A stretch of 31,094 bases of DNA from a virus. Made by a program: the position numbers and the translations under genes. Position 1 is the stretch's first letter. Every line of letters begins with the position of its first letter. The notes under the pieces were generated by a model. That model had not been told where the DNA came from, did no database searches, and saw only the letters and a program-made list of their open reading frames with translations. The stretch is taken from the IMG/VR virus record IMGVR_UViG_3300045135_000959, positions 1 to 31,094 of that record. The stretch is one strand, 5' to 3'. This document shows, in pieces, positions 1 through 7,200 of this stretch.

Positions 1-42
1 GGTTACATTAAGATCGTTATCGTATGTTTGGATTCTAGCCAT
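1..42 (-). CDS. Start of a further late gene (partial)
   Basis: Only the first 14 codons are inside the window (reads MARIQTYDNDLNVT). The ATG at 42-40 shares its A with the TAA stop of the endolysin gene (TAATG), the same coupling seen at other junctions here, which supports a real start. A short opening of this kind, with an IxTYDxD pattern, resembles the beginnings of tail-fibre or appendage proteins of marine Bacteroidota phages, and the position after the lysis genes would allow that. The match is from memory and rests on 14 residues, so the function is only a suggestion. Confidence 0.5.
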   Translation of the reverse strand, partial: MARIQTYDNDLNVT

Positions 43-503
43 TATAGTTCTTTATATAGTGTTCTACCGTTCTTTTTATAAGCAACAAGCTTTTGTCCAC
101 GGTTCTTACCTTCCTTTTTGTATGACACATGGACCCAAGCGGGTTCTGTGTTTGTGCCAAATTCCCAAATTAATTGATCGAATACAACGTGCTCAGACAG
201 GTAGCCGAATATTTTAGCATTGGTAACCCCGCCGTAAACGTCTGCGTCAATATCAATTGCCTGCCCATTACAGTGCTGTGAGGTAGAACTCCCCCCGATG
301 CGTTTATTTAGCTCTTCTGATCGATAACCTGAGGTTATGCCTATTGGCACATTAAAGTGCTTTCTAAGCGGCTCAAACACGTTCTCAGCAAGCGCTTTCA
401 AGTTTTCTAAATGCTCGATAGTCGGCTCATTCGAAATATCGTGTTTAATTGCCGTAGCGGATTTAGTAACCTCAGCTAATGATACGTGTTCTGATAACTT
501 CAT
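42..503 (-). CDS. Peptidase M15-family endolysin (D,D- or L,D-carboxy/endopeptidase type)
   Basis: A 153-aa zinc peptidase predicted to cut the peptide part of peptidoglycan at the end of infection. The M15 pattern is clear: SGYRS at 58-62, the ligand motif SxHxxGxAxD around His77 and Asp84, and the closing WxH at 123-125 with His125; Glu114 in WEFG is a candidate catalytic acid. The length fits a single-domain M15 enzyme with no cell-wall binding domain and no signal peptide, so it would need a holin to reach the wall. The reading frame is open 21 codons further upstream, to 566, but the ATG at 503 is preferred: it lies 1 nt after the stop of the preceding gene and begins the conserved part. 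It follows two membrane-associated genes, making a lysis cassette. Exact bond specificity cannot be read from the sequence. Confidence 0.9.
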   Translation of the reverse strand: MKLSEHVSLAEVTKSATAIKHDISNEPTIEHLENLKALAENVFEPLRKHFNVPIGITSGYRSEELNKRIGGSSTSQHCNGQAIDIDADVYGGVTNAKIFGYLSEHVVFDQLIWEFGTNTEPAWVHVSYKKEGKNRGQKLVAYKKNGRTLYKEL

Positions 504-504
504 T

Positions 505-816
505 TTATTTGTTTTTAAGGCGATCGTTTTCTTTTTCCAAGTATTCAACCTTAATGCGAAGAGCACTAACCTCTTCTGTTAGCTTCAGCACTAAATCTCT
601 TAAATCATCTTTTTCCTGTGCCGATTGTGCTAATAGTGCTTCTAGGTTTCTCACTCTATTCTTAAGATCGTCGCGGTATTGTACACCGTCGCTATTTTCT
701 ACTTTGTTTTTCTTCTCCTCTGCTTTAACGCGCAAACGAGCCTCTAGAAACTTCCAGATGCCCGCCGTACCAAGTACAGTTACTGCCGTAGCGATTATAG
801 ATGCATTATCACCCAT
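505..816 (-). CDS. Membrane-anchored coiled-coil protein, spanin- or holin-accessory-like
   Basis: A 103-aa protein with a hydrophobic segment at about residues 6-25 followed by a highly charged heptad-like helix to the C terminus (Leu/Val spacing from about 48 to 100). This single-TM plus coiled-coil design, set between a multi-TM protein and the endolysin, suits an inner-membrane spanin component or a holin accessory. No lipobox or overlapping outer-membrane partner is seen, so a classical Rz/Rz1 pair is not shown. Its ATG overlaps the end of the upstream gene by 8 nt (ATGGGTGA), which indicates translational coupling. The membrane and coiled-coil reading is firm; the lysis role is inferred from position. 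Confidence 0.7.
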   Translation of the reverse strand: MGDNASIIATAVTVLGTAGIWKFLEARLRVKAEEKKNKVENSDGVQYRDDLKNRVRNLEALLAQSAQEKDDLRDLVLKLTEEVSALRIKVEYLEKENDRLKNK

Positions 817-1195
817 GTCTGTCTAATTTTTCTTTAAATACTCTCAATGAATTCCACACTGCGAATACACCAATTACGAGCCAACCGACTCTGCTGCCAT
901 TCATTAGATTGTGAGTAGATAAATTAAAAATTGTTGCAACAGCCACTAAAGCGGCGATGCGAACGGCAAGAAATCTCATTTGCAATGTTCCATTCCAAAG
1001 AACGGAATATAATTGAAATGCACCAGCACCAATCGCTACTAAGCATAGGAATGGTGCAGGGTCATCATATTCAACCAAAATAGAAGCTGGGAGAGCGAAC
1101 ATATGGATTATACCAATTAGTACTTCGTTAGGTTCACTATCGGAATACCAGAATAATTCTTTAAATCTCGCTATTCCCTGTTTCTTATTTTTCAT
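809..1195 (-). CDS. Four-TM membrane protein, holin candidate
   Basis: A 128-aa protein with four predicted membrane segments, near EVLIGIIHMFALPASIL, FLCLVAIGAGAFQLYSV, FLAVRIAALVAVATIF and VGWLVIGVFAVWNSL, and short charged ends. It is the first of three lysis-type genes, and small multi-TM proteins directly before an M15 peptidase are usually holins. I do not recognise the family. An upstream in-frame GTG at 1201 would add two residues; the ATG at 1195 is preferred. It lies 27 nt after the giant-protein stop, and its own stop overlaps the next start. A non-lysis membrane role is possible. Confidence 0.65.
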   Translation of the reverse strand: MKNKKQGIARFKELFWYSDSEPNEVLIGIIHMFALPASILVEYDDPAPFLCLVAIGAGAFQLYSVLWNGTLQMRFLAVRIAALVAVATIFNLSTHNLMNGSRVGWLVIGVFAVWNSLRVFKEKLDRHG

Positions 1196-1222
1196 TATCA
1201 CGTAGTTTTATTACTTACTTAT

Positions 1223-4200
1223 TTATTTTTTGCCGTCGCCTTTAGGCCTTGATTCCGGGAATCGTTTGTACATATCCTCTAAAGCTTCCTTCTCTTTTTC
1301 AGCCTTTTTTCTAGCTCTAGTTTCAGCGGCTTTCTTTTTACCTTCTTCTTTACGTTGCTCTTTAGCATTCGTCTTGATCAGATCGTGCTCTTCGTTTGTA
1401 ACACCAACATCCCATGTTTTCCAGCCAAGTGCTAATGCTATACGCTGCCATGCTTCGTTTCTTGAATCTAATGCTTCAGAGTAAGAATTGATAATATCCA
1501 CCATTCTATCCATAGGAACGTTAGCCGCACCTGAAACCAATGAACCTATAATAGAATACGCAGGGCTTAAATTAATGCGCCCGTCTTTTGCAACATCAAA
1601 GCCGCGTGCTTTAAGAACATCTTCCTCAAATTTCTTGGTTTGAATTGCGGCATAGATTTTTCTATATTTAGAACCAATTGGTGGGGATAGGCTTAGCGCT
1701 GCTCCAAGTGTATAAGCATGATCGGCCATGAATCCTTTTTCCTCTTGCTTAAAGTATTCCGTAATAGTATTCTTTATAGTAGCAAGAACAGCGCCTTTAA
1801 CCCCACTACCCTTCAGAATAGAATCGGTCATGGAGTTTACAATTTTAAGAAGCCTAACGTTTTCTTTGTATTCCTTCTTTTCAAGCTCTTTAGCTGTCAT
1901 TCCACTTTCGTCCTCATCATCTTCAAAAGCAACTGCAAATAATGCGCTTTGTAATGCGGAGAATACAAAGTTTTGAACCGCGCCGTAATAGATAATTTTA
2001 GAAAGGTGGGTTTTAAAATCACCACGCCCATTTGCAATGTCCTGCATTGACTTTTTCATCAAGCGGGTATATTGCATAGGTGTGTTTTGGAACGCCAATA
2101 CTAAGCGACCTAGTGGGCTACGCTGCTCTTGGGATACTAAGTAAGGATCTGAAGATTGCTGAGCCTCATCAGCTGTTTTGCTAAAGTCTTCCCACGCCTT
2201 AGTTTCTGCCGCGCTTTGCTTCATACCTTGTTTCAGATATGTATTAACGCGGTTGCGGTAGAACGTTGATCCACCCATCGCAATAGCGAAACTATCCGCA
2301 ATCTGTGTTGGAGTAAAACCAATTTTCAATAAGTAAGCAATTACAGCAGATGCTTTGTTTTGAGCGCCATCGGCCATGTTCGCAATCTCTGCTTCGTTCA
2401 CATCAGTCTGTAGGCCAGAGCGGCGTTGCTTTAATTTATCAGAATTGAAAATGTAAGCAAAGTCTTTCCAGAATTGAGGCTGATTAGCAAATGCTGCAGC
2501 TGCTTTTATTGGGTTGTTGTCAGACCAGTTAATAAAGTTAGTTGCAGATAAGTTCTGCAATACAGCTGAACGTATGTTAAAGAACATGATTGCTCCAGTG
2601 GAGTTGTTCACCCAGTTCAACCATTGGTTCATTTGTCTGTTCATACCGGTAGGACGGTTACGCCCGTTGATCATGGAGTATAAAGAATCCTCCAATGCCT
2701 CTCTATGTCTAGTACCGTAAACCGCCTCAATTTTATTAAGGTTCTCAGGTGAGAATATCGCATCAGCATTTTCGATGAACTCTGCTAAATACTTTTTGCG
2801 GCCAACCTTTTCAGTCATGCTATTAAGATCCGAAACAATGGTATTTGACATCCAATGAGGCCCTGGTTCAACCCATGTGTCTTGGCGAGAAATAGCCTGC
2901 ATTGCATTACCTAACTCAATCAAACCTGGGAATTGATTGATTTCATTAATTAGGAATCTAACATCGTCTATGTCCATTCCCGGGATTTCAATGCCCTGCT
3001 GAGTCCACATGTATACACGCAACGCTTGGTCGTAAGTAAAATTAGTATTGCTAATTTTCTTTCCAAGCATTTTAAAGTATTTCTTATTTGCCTTTGCTAC
3101 AGCATGATATTCTCTGCGTATTTGTTGCTTAACAGCGTCAATTTGAGCAACGCCCCTGGTGTATGGGTCAATCAATTTTTCTTCAACCCATTTTTGATCA
3201 GCTTCGCCTTGTCTGCCTTTTCCGGCAAATGTATATGCTGTTAAGCCTCTAAAGTCTTCTGCGGATGCTGGAACAAACAATCTATATTTACCCTTTTTCT
3301 CACCCTGCATTTGAGCCTGCACTCTAGAATAAACCTTAGTAGCAGAAACACCTTTTGTGCGCTCAATCATTTCATTTAGTTCTTGACTGAGGCCTTTGCT
3401 AAATTTAATACTAGACTGTTCTAGACCGCTATTAACTTGATTAACAAAATCAGAAGGCAGCATTTCATCATACCCTAGATTGTCAGTGTTGATTTCGTAG
3501 AAGCGTCCTTTGTAGTCCTCGCGATATTTAGCGGCACTTTCCTGTACGCTATCCCATGTTTTAGTAACAATAAAATCAGCCAATGATCTTTCCGCTCTAG
3601 CGCGATTTCGTTTAACGGCGATATCCCGACTAGTGTTAACATGGATCATGTGAATTTCAAAACCCGCGTCCTCAAGAGCCTTCATCTTCTTGGTTGTAGC
3701 ATTATAAGAAGCGCCGGTTCCGTCAACGATCATACTTTCTTTAGCTGCAGTATTTCTAGCTAAATCTTCCTCGGCAGCCTTGCGGGCTTTCCATCCAAGC
3801 TTGGCGCGAAGGGATCGCTGTTCTTTATCGTATGTTTTTTCGTCTGTAGGTAAGCCCGCTTCTTCTATGTACTTTTCTAAGTACGGATCCTGATTAATCA
3901 AGCGGTATCCTTTTTCAATAAGCCCAAGCCCTTTTACAATACTTGACTTACCGGCGCCTGGTCCACCAACCATAAAGATTGCCCTTGGGTTGGTTGACGA
4001 AAACTTAATAGAAGGCTTAATAATGTTTTTTGCAGCGTGAGCTTTTGACCAGTTAATTCCTATTTTTTGAGTATAAGCTTCTACTTCGGCTTTTTTATTC
4101 AAATGCTCTTGCAATGTCTCTAGCGGTGCGGAGCCATTAACAAACTCCTCTATAGTTCTAGAGGCTATTGTCGTAGAATAAACTTTTGATTTTGTAGCAT

Positions 4201-7200
4201 CATCTAATAATTCAAATCGTAAAATACCTGATTTATTTTCTTTACGCTGAGTATCAAAAAATGCAGCCGACTTTGCATCTGTTGCTAATAGAGTGTTTTT
4301 TCTTAAGATTTTATCTAATGCTGCATTGGTGCCACCATCTAATCCGCCAAATTCATCTAGTGTAAAATTAGGATCTGCGGCTAGCGAAACTATATCCAGC
4401 ATTAGCGCAATATTAGGATACACATGCTCAATATAAGACGAGCCGGAAATGCCATTTGAAAAATAAGCTAATTGACCAGTCGCTCTAAACCCTTTATACA
4501 AATGCTTTTCATTCATTCTTTGGAGCAATCTGATAAGGTTTTTAGTGCTAAGCTCTCCTGATTTGACAGCTATAATAAGGTCTGTAGCTATAGATTTTGC
4601 TAAAGCTTTATTTGCTAAGTTAGCTTCTTGAATTTTACTGATTAACCCAGAATCAAGGGCTTTTTGTGCCGTACCGCTTCCCTGTTGTATTTCCTTTAAT
4701 ACACCAGCAAGCCCGCGCCCTTGGGAATAAAGATGTACTTCTTTTAATTGTTTTTCGGTTAATCTAGTCGCCCTGGTTTTGTCGCCAGTGCTCTCCGCTT
4801 GCATTGATATTTCAGCATCTCCAAAAACAGCGCCACCACCAAATGCTGCGATTTCAGCGGTATTTATATTTGCAGCAACACTTCCAACTTCGTTTTTATA
4901 ATTTTGAAGTTCGGCAATAGCGTCTTGATCACCGCTTTTAGCTAGTTTTTCTAATGTATTTAAACTAGTGTAGTCATTAGCAAAATCTTTGCCAAGACCG
5001 TCTATTTCAGATTTAGCTAAAAATGATTTAACAGTTAGTTGCTGCATGTAATCAAATAAGCCTCTATCGTACAGATATTTTATAGTGTTAAATATCTTGT
5101 CAAACATTGTTTTAGATAGTGGCATTTTTTCCCCGGAGGAAACGCTGTTAATTATTTCATCACGTTTTTGCATTGTTTCTTCAAAAGTTCTACCAAAATT
5201 TGAAGACTTTTTAAGGAAAACGTTTAAAACATTTTTAAATGTATCTCTAATAAACGGATCGCGTATTTCTGTGCGGCTTAGCCCTGGACTTTTTTTAGAC
5301 CATTTGATATTCCCACGTTCAAGATCAAGCGCTATAACAGCAACGGCGTTTTCAGCAATTTCTGCACCAACCCTTTCTTGGTTAGCCATCATTGCTCTGT
5401 AGATTTCGCTGTCAGGATCTTGAAGGCTTTCGTTTACTAATTCAATAGCCAATTCTTCTGCAATGGCTTTCGCCCAAGACTCTTTTTTACCACGTATTGG
5501 GTTACCTGATTCTTCAAGTATGTATGACAAGAATGTTTTGTCATCAATCTTAAGCGATGCTTGTGGCAATCGGCGGACCATTTCCGCTCCGGATGTACGA
5601 CCAGCCATATCAGTAGATGTGGTTTCGCGGTCAATCTTTTTGCCTTGCCAATCACTTGTCCACACGCCGTCAACTTTCTTTTGAACGGCAATAGGCATAG
5701 CCTGCATGAGATATGTGGTAGTCATATTCTCAAGTAGTGCTTTCTTATTCTTTGTTAGCCATTTGCGCAACTGGTGGTCTTTTTTACCACCCATTTCTTG
5801 CTTAAGGTCAATGTCAATCTGCTTGCCAAGTGCAAGTCTTAGCTCGTTTACGTATGGCTTAACCGTACGGTTTTTGGATACCGCCTCGTCAATACGGTTT
5901 TTAATCGTACCTACAATACGCGGTATCTTAGCCTTAATTGTTTCAAGCGTCTCAGGGCTAACAATTTTCTTTTCAAGCAATGTAGGATACTGAGGTTTCT
6001 CAGCTGTTGCTCTTTCTTGAATATCTTCAGAAGTTGTTGCTTCAGGTGCCGCCCCTTTATAGTCGTCAACATTAGAGCCGCCAAAATCTTCAGCAATGCT
6101 AACCTTACCAGCAGCAGCGTCTTTGAACATATCTCTAATGCGGAAATTGATGTAACTGTTTAGATACCCATATAAACTAGAGTTTTCGCCATGCTTGGCT
6201 ACATACTCTGGCGTATTAAATTTACCAATGACATTTCCCTCATATATACGAAGCACAACGTCGCTGATGGCTTCATCCATCTGGAAATTAGGGATCTTAG
6301 CAGCGTATTTTGCTAGCTGGGCTTTAATCATACCATTAAGCACACGGGCAATAATGGGCGAGTTAGGATCAAAGTAGCGCATGTCAGAGCTCATTTTTTC
6401 AAGCGTTTCTTTTGCTCTGCTTGCCTCATTAGACATGCTACCTTGGCTGAACTTAGGTGCTCTAAGTGCTGTTTTTGCAGCCGCAGCTCTAGCTTCTGGC
6501 GTATTAGCTGGTGCTGTAATTTTATTTGCAGCAGCGTCACTCATTTCTTGAAGAGTCAATTTACCGCTTGCTATTTTATTACCAAGACCAACAACAAAGT
6601 TTACTATGTCGTCTTCGCCCTTAAAGTCAAAGTCGTATTGGTCTTTTGCAACAAATTCAAGATTGGCCCCGAAGAATGCAGCAAGCCCACGCTTTTTAGT
6701 TTTATCCCTAAATCCAACCTTGTTGTCGGCAACAAGTTCAAGGAATCTTGATATAACCTCGTGCGCTTTGTAATTACCGTCTTTATCAACTTCGATAGTT
6801 TGAGCCCATGCTTTGTATTCCGCACGGGTCATTACTCGTTTTGCTTCTTTTAAAAGACTAGATGCGATTACACCAAACTGCTTTTCCTTGCCTTTAAATA
6901 TTTTATCAAATACATAGTGACCGACTTCGTGCGTGCCAATATGTTTTCTTTGATTAGCAACTTGGTTTTCTATTGAAATATAAACCTCGTCGCCCATATT
7001 GAACCCGTCAGATCCGTTTTTGATCTCTTCGATCACTTCTGCTACTAATGGATTTGGGACCATTGTTGTATTACCGTCGCCATCTACTGCTTGAATCTCT
7101 AATGGAATTATGACCCCTGCTTCTACAGCCCGAATCATTTCCTCTGTTGTGTCAAACTGTGTAACCTTAGCGCCTTGAACTTCTCCGGCTTGGTTGTTAT

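Noticed and set aside
5437-5691. 84-aa minus-strand open frame within the giant gene
   Set aside because: It is a basic, out-of-frame shadow of a continuous long coding region; no frameshift signal is visible.
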